A DNA stretch of 60,000 nt from Nymphaea colorata (taxonomy: Eukaryota > Streptophyta > Magnoliopsida > Nymphaeales > Nymphaeaceae), in assembly GCF_008831285.2 (NCBI RefSeq), contig NC_045144.1, positions 17,749,716 through 17,809,715 on the forward strand, written 5' to 3'. The position numbers and the translations under genes are program-made. Below are positions 1-11,779 of the stretch, one piece after another. The notes below the pieces were generated by a model. It had not been told where the DNA came from, searched no databases, and was given only the letters and a program-made list of their open reading frames with translations. Position 1 is the stretch's first letter; each line of letters opens with the position of its first letter.

Positions 1-3000
1 CAATTCATATAGATTTTACACCTTGATGAAATTTTAGGCTTTTTTTTTATGATAACTGCAAATGATTTATATTGTTTTAAAATTTGTGAATGTTTAATTC
101 GGTTTTTTAAAGTTTGTATTTGTTTGTTTTTAAGTTTTGGTGAAATGTGTCAACAATTTGAAATTTTTCTAAATTTGAAAATATCTTTAGTAGTTTTACA
201 AAGTTCTTGCTCTCTTTTGTTTTACTATATTACTTTTTCGATTCAGAGTTGCAAACACTTTTAAACCATTTTAAAAATTTGTGAATGTCGTTTTTGAATG
301 TTGCAAAATTTTCACGTTGTTTTGATTTTTAAAAGGAAGCACTTTTTGTTGGTTTTTGTAAATCATGGTCTATTTAAAGTTTTGTAAAAAATAATAACAA
401 CTTTTTTTAGGTTTACAAAATGTGTACTTTTTGTATGTTTTGATAAGAGTATACTATTTTATGAAAAAGATGGCTCCATATTTTGTTTGAATTGTTAGAT
501 ATTTCACATATTTACTGATGTTTGGAAACATTCTAAAGTTTTTTAAACTTTTCAAATCGTTTATGTCATACATGTTAATTGTCAAGGGAGTAAAATTTTG
601 AAAAGTCTGATTGTGCAAATTTTATGAAAATTCTTACTTGCTTTAAAAAAAAACATTTAAATTTCATGAAATTTATAACTTTTACAAGTTTTGCGACTTG
701 ATGTAACTTTTAGTATTCTTTCAAAGAAATTGCAAATGGTTTCAAACCTTCTGAAAATTTTACGAATGTGTTATTTTGGCTTTTAAAAACATTTTTATTT
801 ATTTTGGTGAAGTATACGCACAATATGAAATTTTACTAAACTTCATAATTGTTTTTGTTATACAAAATTCTTGCACATTTTACATGTTTTGTAAATACTA
901 TATTTCAAAGATTATCTCTTTGTGTTTAGTCTAAAATGTCAAAAATTTCATACTTGTGAATACTTTTAATCTTTTAAAAATTTTACAAGCTTTTTGCTTT
1001 TATAAGCTTCAAAAATTTTTAAAATTTCTACCAAACTTTGATGTCTTTGGTTCCAATGAATTATAATTTTAAAAAATCTGAAAAATTTTACTTTTTAAAA
1101 TTTTGCAAAGTAGTAATTTTAGTTTTTGAAATTTACTGCTCGTACTAGTTTAAAAGTTGCAAATACTTTTAAGTCATTTTATGGTTTTGTTAGTACCGTT
1201 TCGAACTCATAAAATTTTTGAAGGATTGCAAAATTGTCATGTTGTTTCCTTTTTCAATGGCAGTGTTTATTGGTTTTGTGAAATTCATGTTCTTTTTGAA
1301 ATTTTGCAAAAGTTAATATAAAATATTCTGCTTTTTTTATATTTTTTGCACTTTTTTGTATGTTTTGATTTCTAAAGATTTTGAGAATATTTATACAAGA
1401 TTGTTGAAATTTAAGATATTCACTAATTTCAAAATTTTTGAACAATTATATATTGTTCGAAAGTTTTACATGCTTTATTACCTTTTACAAACTTTCCAAA
1501 ATGTTTGAACTTTTCAAATGTTTAACATCCCAATACTTTGATAGCCAACGAAACACATTTTCAAAAAGTCTCTTAAATTTCATGAACTTTGTATAAAGCT
1601 TCTGAAAATTCATATTTGTTTTGTTCCAAAAGCAATCAATTCTTTTTGAAAAAATTTTCAACTCTTACAGTTGTACAACAAGACAAGGCTAACTGTTGCT
1701 AATGGCTTCGAATAGTTTGGAAATTTTGCAAATGTCTTATTTTTGTTTATAAAAGTTAGTCTTGATATATTTTGGTGAAATGTATCTATAGTTTGACATT
1801 TTGCTAAACTTCATCGAATCTTTAATAGTTTTATAAAATTCTTGTAATTTTTCACGTGTTTTGCAACTCAAAAATTATGACTCTTCACATTTTCTACAAA
1901 ATGTCAAAAATTTAACTAATTTCAATGGTTATGAACATTCATAAACTTGAAATTTCAAGGCTTTACTCGGATTTGGTCTTTTTTCAAGGTTTTACTTCGA
2001 AATTTGCAACTCTTGCAACTCTTATGACTTTGATGAAACTTTAGCCTTTTTTTTAATAATTGAAAATGGTGTCAAGCCTTTCTAAAACTTTCAAATACTT
2101 TTAGGCCATTTTATACTTTTGCAAATATTGTTTCGAACTCATAAAATGTTTGAAGGATTGCAAAGTTTTCACGTTGTTTTCTTTTTCAAAGGCACCGTCT
2201 ATTGGTTTTTATGAAATTCTTGTACTATTTGAAAATTTGCAAAAGTTAATATAAAATTTTCTGGTTTTTAAAAATTTCTTCACTTTTTCATTTGTTTTCG
2301 GAAGACTAGTTTTCTAAAGATTATGACTACACATTTATACAAAATTGTTGAAGTTTCAGATATTTACTAATTTTAAAACAATTATACATTGTTTGAAAGT
2401 TTTACAAACTTTATGACCTTTTACAAACTCTCCAAAATGTTTGAACTTTCAAGTATTTAACATCACAATACTTTCATAGCTAACGAATCACAATTTCAAA
2501 AAGTTTTGTAAATTTCATGAACTTTGTATAAATCTTCTGAAAATTCATATTTGCTTGGTTCCAAAGCACTCAAATTTTTTCGAAAAAATTTACAACTCTT
2601 ACATTTGTACAACATGATGAGACTTTGTCTTGTTTTTTTTAGCTGTTGCTAATGGTTTCAAATAGTTTGGAAGTTTTGCAAATGTCTTATTTGTCTTTAA
2701 AAGTTAGTCTTCAAGATATATTTTGGTGGAATGTGTGCATATTTGGACATTTTGCTAAACGTCATCAACTCTTTTATAGTTTTATAAATTCTTATAGTTT
2801 TTCACATGTTTTGCATCTCAAAAATTACTACTCTTCACATTTTCTACAAAATGTAAAAATGTTAAGTAATTCCAGTGGTTATGAACGCTCATAAATTTGA
2901 AGGTTTAAGGTTTTACTAGGTTTTGATCCTTTTTCAAGGTTTTACTTCGATTGCAACTCTTACATGTTTTATGATTTTGATGAAAGTTTAGCCTTTTTTT

Positions 3001-4354
3001 TTAGTGATTGAAAATGGTGTGTAACCTTTTTAAAAGTCGCAAATACTTTTGAGTCATTTTATAGCTTTGCAAATATTGTTTCAAACTAATAAAATTTTTG
3101 ATGGATTGCAAAGTTTTGACATTGTTTTACTTGTTTTTGTTGAAATTCATGTACTGTTTGAAATTTCGCAAAAGTTAATTTAAGATTTTCGGGGTTTTCA
3201 AAATTTCCGCACTTTTTCATATGTTTTGGAAAACTTGTTTTCTGAAGATTATGACAGCAAATTTTATACAAAATTGTTGAAATTTCAGATATTTACTAAT
3301 TTTCAAATTTCTAAACAATTATATATTATTTGAAAGTTTTACAAGCTTTGTGACCTTTTCAAGCTTTTCAAATATTTAGTATCTCAATACTTTGATAACC
3401 AATGGAACACTATTTCAAAAATTCTCAAATTTTATAAACTTTGTATAAATGTTCTGAAAATTTATGTTTGCTTGGTTCCAAAATCATTGAAAGTTTTTCA
3501 GAAAAATTTACAACTCTAACTGTTGTACAACGTGATCAAACTTTTGTCTTTTTTTTTTAATTTTAATTTTTACAGTTGTTGATGGTTTTAAAAAATTTGG
3601 AAACTTGGAATTGTCTTATTTTTGTTTCTAAAAGTTAGTCTTATTGATATATTTTGGTGAAATGTGTTTATAGTTTGATGTTTTGCTAAACTTCATCAAA
3701 TCTTTTATTGTTTTACGAAATTCTTGTACGTGTTTTGCAATTCAAAAATTATGACTCTTCACATTTTCTACAAATTGTAAAAAATTTAACTAATTCCAAT
3801 GGTTATGAACACTTATAAACTTGAAATGTCAAGGTTTAACTAGGTTTTACTTCGAAATTCACAACTCTTACAGGGTTTAACTAGATTATGACTGCTCATT
3901 TTATACAAAATTGTTAAAATTTCAGATATTTTTCAAAATTTTTAAACAATTATATATTGTTTAAAAGTTTTACAAGCTTTGTGACCTTTTACAAACTTTC
4001 CAAAATGTTTGAACTTTTCAAATATTTAACATCCCAATACTTTGATACCTCACTAAACACAATTCTAAATGGTCTCATAAATTTCATGAACTTTGTCTAA
4101 AATTTATGAAAATTGATATTTGCTTCGAAATTTGCAACTCTTACAAGTTTTATGACTTTGATGAAACTTTAGCCTTTTTTTAATAATTGAAAATAGTGTG
4201 CAGCCTTTTTAAAAGTTGCAAATACTTTTAAGCCATTTTATTTGTTTTGCAAATATCGTTTTCAAACTCATAAAATTTTTGAAAGATTGCAAAGTTTTCC
4301 CGTTGTTTTCTTTTTCAAAGTTAGTGTTTTATGTTTTTTGTGAAATTCATGTAT
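1..4354. repeat. AT-rich tandem array, block 1 (about 0.93-kb degenerate monomers)
   Basis: Very AT-rich DNA with long T runs on the plus strand and no credible coding sequence. The same ordered set of phrases returns at roughly 0.93-0.97 kb. For example, the phrase 'gctaatggtttcaaatag' and its variants occur near 727, 1696, 2643 and 3575, and 'actttgatagccaacgaaac' variants near 1540, 2470 and 3395. Monomers diverge by substitutions and small indels, and the last one is shortened (the next landmark is at 4040). Short ORFs here are chance products of the repeat and recur at equivalent monomer positions. The window opens inside the array, so its left limit is unknown. This could be a satellite-like array or the tandem interior of an unknown element. 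Confidence 0.8.
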
Positions 4355-4365
4355 TATTTAAAATT
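4355..4365. repeat. 11-bp direct repeat, left target-site duplication of GC-rich insertion copy 1
   Basis: TATTTAAAATT directly precedes the GC-rich block that starts AAGCCTGGGC, and the same 11 bases recur at 11780-11790 immediately after that block ends. The bases belong to the AT-rich monomer, which reads 'attatttaaaattttgc' where uninterrupted. This supports an insertion with an 11-bp target duplication. Confidence 0.6.
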
Positions 4366-4450
4366 AAGCCTGGGCGTTGGGCCGGACAAACCATGTCCCT
4401 GGCCGGGCTCGGGTCCAATGATGCGCCCCGGCGGGTACCCGGCCTGGCCC

Positions 4451-6283
4451 GTCCCCCCTCCTCCTCTCGTCCCTCCTCCTCCTCCTCCTCCTCGTCCTCC
4501 TAGTCCTCCGCTTCCCATCCCCCATCCTCCCCCTCCTCCTCCTAACCCTTCCCCTCCTCCTCCTCCCTCTCTTCCCGTCCCCCCTCCTCCTCTCGTCCCT
4601 CCTCCTCCTCCTCCTCCTCCTCCCTCCTCCTCCTCATCCTCCTCCTCATCCTCTTCCTCCCCCTTCTCCTCCTCCTCCTCCTCCTCCCTCCTCCTCCTCT
4701 TCCTCCTCCTCCTCCCGTCCGTGCTCCTAGTCCTCCTCTTCCCGTCCCCCATCCTCCTCCTCCTCCCTCTCTTCCCGTCCCCCCTCCTCCTCTCGTCCCT
4801 CCTCCTCCTCCTCCTCCTCCTCCTTCTCCTCCTCCTCTTCCTCCTCCTCCTCCCCTCCCTCCTCCAGTCCTCCTCTTCCCATCCCCCATCCTCCTCCTCC
4901 TCCCGTTCCCCTTCTCTTCCTCCTCCTAACCCTTCCCCTCCTCCTCCTCCCGTCCCTCCTCCTAGTCCTCCTCTTCCCGTCCCCCATCCTCCTCCTCCTC
5001 CCTCTCTTCCCGTCCCCCCCTCCTCCTCTCGTCCCTCCTCCTCCTTCTCCTCCTCCCTCCTCCTCCTCCTCCTCCCCCTTCTCCTCCTCCTCCTCCTCTT
5101 CCTCCCTCCTCCTCCTCCTCCTCCCCCTTCTCCTCCTCCTCCCGTCCCTCCTCCTCCTCCTCCTCCTAGTCCTCCTCTAGTCCCTCCTCCTCCTCCTCCT
5201 TCCCCTCCTCCCTCCTCCTCCTCCTCCTCCCCCTTCTCCTCCTCCTCCTCCTCTTCCTAACCCTTCCCCTCCTCCTCCTCCCGTCCCTCCTCCTAGTCCT
5301 CCTCTTCCCGTCCCCCATCCTCCTCCTCCTCCCTCTCTTCCCGTCCCCCCCTCCTCCTCTCGTCCCTCCTCCTCCTTCTCCTCCTCCCTCCTCCTCCTCC
5401 TCCTCCCCCTTCTCCTCCTCCTCCTCCTCTTCCTCCCTCCTCCTCCTCCTCCCCCCCCTTCTCCTCCTCCTCCCGTCCCTCCTCCTCCTCCTCCTCCTCC
5501 TCCTCCTAGTCCTCCTCTCGTCCCTCCTCCTCCTCCTCCTTCCTCTCCTCCCTCCTCCTCCTCCTCCTCCCCCTTCTCCTCCTCCTCCTCCTCTTCCTCC
5601 CTCCTCCTCCTCCTCCTCCCCCTTCCTCCTCCTCCTCCTCCTCCTCCTCCCTCCTCCTCCTCCTCCTAGTCCTCCTCTCGTCCCTCCTCCTCCTCCTCCT
5701 TCCCCTCCTCCCTCCTCCTCCTCCTCCTCCCCCTTCTCCTCCTCCTCCTCCTCTTCCTCCCTCCTCCTCCTCCTCCTCCCCCTTCCTCCTCCTCCTCCTC
5801 CTCCTCCCCCTTCTCCTCTTCCTCCTCCTCCTCCAGTCCCTCCTCCTCCTCCTCCTCCTCTTCCCATCCCCCTCCTCCTCCTCCCGTTCCCCTTCTCCTC
5901 CTCCTCCTAACCCTTCCCCTCCTCCTCCTCCCGTCCCTCCTCCTAGTCCTCCTCTTCCCGTCCCCCTTCCCCCCTTCCACCTCCTCTTCCCCCTTCCGCC
6001 CTTCCACCTCCCCCTCTTCCCCCTTCCCCCTTTCGTCCCCCCTCCTCCCGTTCCTCCTCCTCTTCCCCCTTCCGCCTCCACCTCCTCCCCCTTTTCCCCT
6101 TCCGCCTCCACCTCCTCCTCTTCCCCCTTCCGCCTCCACCTCCTCCCTCTTTTCCCCCTCCCCCCCTTCTGCCTCCACCTTTTCCCCCTTCCCCCCTTCT
6201 GTCTCCACCTTTTCCCCCTTCCCCCTTTCTGCCTCCACCTCCTCCCCCGCTGGCCCTCTCCTTCTTCCCCTTTCCCCCCGTCG
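4451..6283. repeat. (CCT)n-type polypyrimidine array with higher-order repeats
   Basis: About 1.8 kb in which the plus strand is almost only C and T, mostly CCT/CTC triplets broken by short punctuating motifs (CCCGTCCC, CTAGTCC, CTAACCCTTCC, CTCTTCCCATCCCC). The punctuating blocks recur as longer units: the CTAACCC marker occurs at about 4543, 4927, 5258 and 5908, and two neighbouring units are nearly superimposable. The last 300 bp change to a roughly 30-bp minisatellite with the motif CTTCTGCCTCCACCTTTTCC. Long proline/serine or glutamate/arginine/glycine ORFs on the two strands follow from the triplet composition and are not genes. The G-rich minus strand could form quadruplex or triplex DNA. 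Confidence 0.85.
6279..6283. repeat. Copia target-site duplication, left (CGTCG)
   Basis: CGTCG sits immediately left of the LTR that starts TGATAG at 6284, and recurs at 11715-11719 immediately right of the other LTR. The homologous uninterrupted site near 13763 carries CGTCG once, as expected for a pre-insertion site. Confidence 0.92.
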
Positions 6284-6335
6284 TGATAGAAATGTAGCAC
6301 CAATATCTGTAACCCGAAAACAGCACTCAAGCAGG

Positions 6336-6376
<41 letters not shown>

Positions 6377-6739
6377 TGAAAACAAGAAGAAACTGAGGAG
6401 AAGAAGCCGTAGCCAAAATGGTTTGCACGGCCTCTATTTATAATCTCATTTTCAGAATTCTAAGAGTCTCCAATCGTAGAATCCTAGGAGATTTCACAAG
6501 CTCCAAGGACATTAATTACATCATAGAAACCTAAGAGACTTCACATATTACAAGGATATTAACTACAACATAGAATCCTAGGAGACTTCCCATATAACAA
6601 GGATATTAACTATAACATAGAATCCTAGGAGACTCTTCACATGTTACAAGGACATTAAATATTTTAACACATTCTACAAGGAGGTGGAATCCTAAGAGAC
6701 TCCTCTTCAACGTGCTGGTGAAGGATTTATATTTTAACA
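6284..6739 (-). repeat. 3' LTR of the copia element
   Basis: 456 bp with TG/CA ends. It contains a GA microsatellite near 6344-6373 and a TATAAATAG motif on the minus strand at 6434-6442. It is the same as the other LTR except for GA repeat number. The first LTR bases supply the gag-pol stop codon (TAA, 6734-6736). Confidence 0.95.
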
Positions 6740-9700
6740 CCCTCCCTCAAGTTGTGCATGGTTTTGCACCATGTACAACTTGCCTTTTAGAAACCAGAAT
6801 CGTTCCTTTGTTAATCCTTTTGTAAATAAGTCTGCAACTTGTTCATCTGTACGAACATAAATAGGCTGAATTTCCTTGTCTTCCACCTTTTGTCTAACAA
6901 AGTGTTGATCAATCTCAATGTGCTTTGTTCGACCATGTTGTACGGGATTAAAGGCAATGTTAATAGCGCTTTGATTATCGCACATTAACATTGATGTTTT
7001 AATCTTTTCTCCAATGTCTTCTAGCAAATGTCTAACCCATGTAACTTCAGCAGTACCTGCAGCCATGCATCTGTATTCAGCTTCAGTGCTGGATCTTGCT
7101 ACTGCCTTTTGCTTTCGACAACTCCAAGACACAAGATTACGTCCAATGAAAATACAAAAACCAGAAATGGACTTTCTTTGATCGGGGATCTCCAGCCCAA
7201 TCTGCATCTGTGAATGTCATAAGTTGATGTCCAGTAGTTATATTTTCACTCTTACCATAAACTAAGCCATCTCCTGCTGTCCCTTTAAGATATCTTAATA
7301 TTCTTTTGACAGCATCCATGTGAGTATCTCTAGGTGCATGCATAAATTGGGATACTTGATTCACAGCATATATAATATCTGGTCTAGTAAATGTAAGATA
7401 TTGAAGTGCCCCAACAATACTTCGATATTGCGTAGGATCTTCATATAACTCCCCATCTTGAGCACTTAGTCTTTGATTTAGAACACTAGGAGTTCCAACA
7501 GGCTTACAATCAGACATACCTGACTTTTTCAACAAATCCAACGTGTATTTCTGTTGTGTCAATGTGAGGCGATTATTGTGCCTATCAATCTCCACTCCAA
7601 GAAAGAATCGTAAATCACCAAGCTCTTTCATTTTGAAGTTTTGCATCATCAAAACTTTAGCTTCTTCTATGTGTTTTTCTGAATTGCCTGTGATAACAAT
7701 ATCATCAACATATATAAGAAGTAAAGTAAATATGTTTTCCTTTCGATAAATGAAAAGAGAGTGATCTAGAGGACATCTCCGAAAACCACATTCTTGAATC
7801 TTGCAAGAGAAACTGTCAAACCACGAACGTGAGGCCTGTTTAAGTCCATAAATAGATTTTCTTAGTTTGCAAACCCATGCATGAGAGTCTCCTTTCGTGT
7901 ATCCTGGAGGTTGTTCCATATATACTTCCTCCCTTAAATCACCATGAAGAAAAGCATTCTTCACGTCCATTTGATGTAGTCTCCATCCATATTCAACTGC
8001 CAATGATATAATCACGCGAATTGTTCCCATTTTGATCACAGGGCTGAATGTCTCATCATAATCTTCTCCATATTGTTGTGTAAACCCTTTTGCTACTAAC
8101 CTTGCTTTGTGTCTTTCTATGCTGCCGTCAGGTTTGTATTTAATTTTGTATACCCATTTGGAGCCCACTACGTTCTTTTCGTGTGGCCTCGGAACGATCT
8201 CCCATGTTCCACATTCATGCAAGGCATCCATTTCTTCTTTCATAGCCTTTCTCCAATGATGTGATTTTGATGCTTCATCAAATGAAGTAGGTTCTTCCTC
8301 CTTGCCAACTTTTGCCATGAATAACTGAAAATCAAGTGATAAAGAATCATAGCTAACCCACCTGTGAATGGGATGACGAATGCGTTGGGATCTTCTAAGG
8401 TGGGGCATGTTGTCTTCTTCACTGTGAGCATCTCTGTCCCTTAGTCGTCGACTGTAGATAAGACCCGAATACCGATGTGCATCGTTGCTCTGTTCATTAT
8501 TGTTTTCGTGATGACTTAATGACTGTGTTGGATCTTCTTGATTTTCACTTTGAGCCATATCCGACGGTTGTATTGCTCTCTCTGAATCTTCACTTTGAGG
8601 CACATCATTTTCTATAACAGGATCTGCATTGAATAACTGTGTACTGGTCCAGGGATCATAAGATTCAATGGTCATAGGCATTTCATTTGTATTATCAAAA
8701 CTATGTTCATCAAAAATGACATTTCTTGAAGTTTTGATACGTTTAGTTGTTGGATCATAGCATCGAAAACCTTTATATTCATCAGCATATCCAACGAATC
8801 TACATTGAATAGCTTTGTCTTGAAACTTGTTCCTCAAGGCAGCATCAACGTGAACATAGCATACACAACCAAAAACCTTCAAGTTCTTGTAATCAGGTTG
8901 TTTGCCTAAGAGTGTAAAATATGGCGATTTAGACATCAAGAGTGTCATAGGCAAACAATTTATTATGTATACAGCAGTATGGAAGGCTTCAGTCCACAAG
9001 GAAATGGGCACATTAGTATCATGCATCATGCTCATGGCGCTTTCAACTATATGTCGATGTTTCCGCTCAACTACACCATTTTGTTGTGGTGTGTAAGGGC
9101 AGGAAATTTGTCTAGTTATCCCTTTTTCACGTAGAAATTCAATAAAATCAAGCGAGGAATATTCTCCCCCTCCATCACATTGAAAATGCACCACATTGGA
9201 TGAAAATTTAGTTTGAATCATGGCATAGAAGTTTCGAAATATGTGAGGTACTTCTGATTTGTGTTTCATGAAGTAAATCCAGGTGAAACGTGAGTAAGAG
9301 TCAATGAATAAGACATAATATCTTGACCCAGACATGGAATCAATAGGGGCTGGCCCCCATACATCAGAAAAAATAGTTTCAAAAGGTTTGGAAGCCCTTT
9401 GATTTATATTATGGAAAGGTAAAACATGACTCTTACAAAGTCCACAACTTGAACATTTTTTGACACTTGAAGTAAGAGGTAAACTTGATCTTGGAATGAG
9501 ACTATCTGTGACAAGTTTTTCAATGAAATGTCGACCACAGTGTCCTAGCCGACTATGCCACAAATCAGACTCCAAAAATTGGTTAGGGCCCCTTACTTTT
9601 GATTGAAAATGGCAAGAACTTGGTACTGATGACGCATTATGAGAAAGAGAAAATGTCTTCAATCCTATATCAAAAGTGGATGAATCCTTGGGTAGACATT

Positions 9701-11051
9701 CCTTGAGGACGTACATATTCCCTTGACGCTCCCCTCTAGCGAACATTTTCTTCGTTTGGAGGTCCTTGACATAGACAGAAGAAGGTGTGAATTCAACAGA
9801 AGAGCTTGTATCATCAATGAGTTTAGAAATGGATATGATGTTCTTTTTGATATTGGGAGCAAGAACAACATTAGACAGTGATAGAGACGAGGATGACAAT
9901 GGAATATGTGCATTTCCAATATGTGTAATAGGATGAGATTTTCCATCACCTGTTATAATGCAACTTCTACCGTAATGAGGGGATAAGTTAGTCAATTTAC
10001 CTGCATTTCCTGTCACATGGGTAGCTGCACCTGAATCCAAGAACCATTCTCCCTGCTCATTTTGCTTTATAGTCATCTTTGAGAATGCGGCCATCAATAG
10101 CTGTTGCATATCTTCAGCGGTGGATTTAGAACTTTGTCCTCCTTGTTTATAATCATGTCTTACTCCTTTGTTTTTATTTTGAGGATTAAACCAACATTGT
10201 GCCTTCATGTGTCCTTTCTTGTTGCACTGAAAACAAATTGGTATTTTTCTTGAAGTATCCAAAGGAGACATACCTTGGTTATGTGGTGTTGGTAGAATGC
10301 CACGACCACCATGGTTGGAGTTCCCATGGCTCTTACCAAACTTTACATTCATAGCCAACACATTTTGGGAGTTCCCTTGATCAGTCCTTTCAATGACTCT
10401 TTTCATATTCATTTCATGTTGGAGAAGTTTACCTTGTAGTTCGTTGAAGGAAGGCAGAACAGGAAGGACCTCAAGAGCTGTAATAAAAGCATGATAATCA
10501 TGCCCAAGTCCATTCAAGGTTTGCTGCACCTTTTCCTTATCAGAAATGTTATTCCCTGAGGCAGCAAGTTGGTCTGCGACGGCCTTAATACGCCCCAAAT
10601 AATCCATGATAGACGTTGAACCTTTGCTCAAATTCTGAAATTCTTTCTTTAAGTACATAATTCGAGCTTCTGATATTTGGGAAAAGGTATCAGCAAGGGT
10701 TTCCCATAATTCTTCTGCAGTACAATCATCAGAAACTGAAAGTAACACTTGTTGAGATAAAGTGGACAAAATATACGCAACCAGACTTTGATCACGTCTC
10801 ATCCACATAGCATGTTCAGGATTGTTGTCTTCATGAACAACAATAACTTCTCCTGCCTCATTTTTTATTTCCTGTAAGACGGATATTGGTGGAGCCTTTG
10901 TTGAACCATCGAGATGTCCAAAGAGGCCTTGACTTCTTATGAAAGGCATGATTTGCCTTTTCCAGATCAGATAATTCTCATGGTTGAGTTTTTCGGTAAT
11001 AAGGTGAGGAAGAAAACTTGAGGACATGCCAGAATGCGAAAGGTTTTCCAT
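6734..11051 (-). CDS. Ty1/copia gag-pol polyprotein, one frameshift in RNase H
   Basis: The reading frame opens further upstream (from 11150). The Met at 11051 (MENLSHSG) is preferred because the preceding 33 residues are hydrophobic and not gag-like. Domains in order, numbered from this Met: a UBN2-type gag region; a CX2CX4HX4C zinc knuckle near residue 272; an aspartic protease with DSGA near 335; an HHCC integrase zinc region near 500; the integrase core with FSDVWGP near 567 and the QQNGVVERKH glutamate segment near 660; reverse transcriptase from about 940 with YVDD near 1112; and RNase H starting at DADWAGD near 1285. One extra base near 7170-7175 shifts the frame inside RNase H. The original frame stops at 7137, while the rest of RNase H (SSTEAEY, the TKHIEIDQHFVR segment) continues in the neighbouring frame to 6734. 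Apart from that base the polyprotein has no other break visible. A sequencing error at that base is possible. Confidence 0.93.
6740..6751 (-). other. Polypurine tract (plus-strand primer)
   Basis: On the minus strand CTTGAGGGAGGG lies directly upstream of the 3' LTR start (TGTTAAAATA). This is the usual copia arrangement for priming second-strand synthesis. Confidence 0.85.
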
Positions 11052-11260
11052 GACAGCAGAAAAGAATGGTATATAGGTAGAAGATGAGAGGGAAAGAAGA
11101 CACGATATAACAAGATGTGTCCTTGGTAAGCAAGAAGAAAAAAGGAACAAGAATTGCGCAAGAGAAAAGTAAATTCAGGATAGAGACAAGATGAGAAAAG
11201 AGTTCTAACCAGATCAGACCTGTTTGGGCATTTCGTTTGGTAGAGATAACGTAACCTGGC

Positions 11261-11272
11261 GCTCTGATACCA
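11261..11272 (-). other. Primer binding site, initiator tRNA-Met type
   Basis: The minus strand reads TGGTATCAGAGC immediately downstream of the 5' LTR. It is complementary to the 3' end of plant initiator tRNA-Met, the standard primer for plant copia elements. Confidence 0.93.
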
Positions 11273-11714
11273 TGATAGAAATGTAGCACCAATATCTGTA
11301 ACCCGAAAACAGCACTCAAGCAGGAAGATAGAGAGAGAGAGAGAGAGTGAATGAAAACAAGAAGAAACTGAGGAGAAGAAGCCGTAGCCAAAATGGTTTG
11401 CACGGCCTCTATTTATAATCTCATTTTCAGAATTCTAAGAGTCTCCAATCGTAGAATCCTAGGAGATTTCACAAGCTCCAAGGACATTAATTACATCATA
11501 GAAACCTAAGAGACTTCACATATTACAAGGATATTAACTACAACATAGAATCCTAGGAGACTTCCCATATAACAAGGATATTAACTATAACATAGAATCC
11601 TAGGAGACTCTTCACATGTTACAAGGACATTAAATATTTTAACACATTCTACAAGGAGGTGGAATCCTAAGAGACTCCTCTTCAACGTGCTGGTGAAGGA
11701 TTTATATTTTAACA
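11273..11714 (-). repeat. 5' LTR of the copia element (promoter-bearing)
   Basis: 442 bp, the same as the left LTR apart from a GA run shorter by 14 bp. It carries the promoter that would drive the element on the minus strand. Confidence 0.95.
11409..11417 (-). promoter_or_regulatory. Probable LTR TATA box
   Basis: TATAAATAG on the minus strand within the 5' LTR, about 140 bp before its inner end. That position fits a U3/R promoter. Transcription would start roughly 25-35 bp further on, in the purine-poor leader. Confidence 0.6.
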
Positions 11715-11719
11715 CGTCG
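11715..11719. repeat. Copia target-site duplication, right (CGTCG)
   Basis: Second copy of CGTCG, abutting the CA end of the right LTR. The GC-rich host element resumes immediately after it (GGCCGGGGCGACC). Confidence 0.92.
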
Positions 11720-11779
11720 GGCCGGGGCGACCCGGGTCCGGGTTTCGTGCCTGACGGGCTGATCCGGGATGCCCACTCC

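Larger units (their letters stand above)
6284..11714 (-). mobile_element. Ty1/copia LTR retrotransposon, nearly intact, young
   Basis: The element is 5.4 kb with two direct LTRs (6284-6739 and 11273-11714), TG...CA ends and a 5-bp CGTCG target duplication. It has a tRNA-Met-type primer binding site next to the right LTR, a polypurine tract next to the left LTR, and one gag-pol reading frame in copia order: gag, protease, integrase, reverse transcriptase, RNase H. It is transcribed on the minus strand, so the right LTR is the 5' LTR. By eye the LTRs match throughout except for seven GA dinucleotides in a microsatellite, so insertion was recent. It sits inside the polypyrimidine array of GC-rich copy 1; copy 2 preserves the empty site. 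One frameshift in RNase H makes this copy probably non-autonomous as it stands. Confidence 0.95.
4366..11779. mobile_element. GC-rich polypyrimidine insertion, copy 1 (interrupted by a copia element)
   Basis: A sharp composition switch marks this block inside the AT-rich array. The left end is a unique GC-rich segment of about 85 bp starting AAGCCTGGGCGTTGGGCCGG. Then comes a C/T-only array to 6283, and the right end (11720-11779) is again unique and GC-rich, finishing GGGATGCCCACTCC. Flanking 11-bp repeats lie at 4355 and 11780. Without the nested copia element the insertion is about 1.98 kb. It has no ORF with recognisable domains, no LTR and no evident inverted termini. The defined ends and duplicated target suggest a non-autonomous mobile element or a captured retroposed sequence; the class is unknown. 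The related copy at 12857-13828 shares both ends. Confidence 0.55.

Noticed and set aside
3086-3271. Recurrent small open frame of the 'KQVFPKHMKK' type, also at 15886-16077 and 20426-20659
   Set aside because: It recurs because the ~0.93-kb monomer recurs. It shifts and breaks between monomers, so there is no sign of selection for a protein.
4331-6385. Long proline/serine-rich and glutamate/arginine/glycine-rich open frames on both strands
   Set aside because: They are direct products of the (CCT)n triplet array: several frames on both strands are open at once, with no domain or plausible start region.
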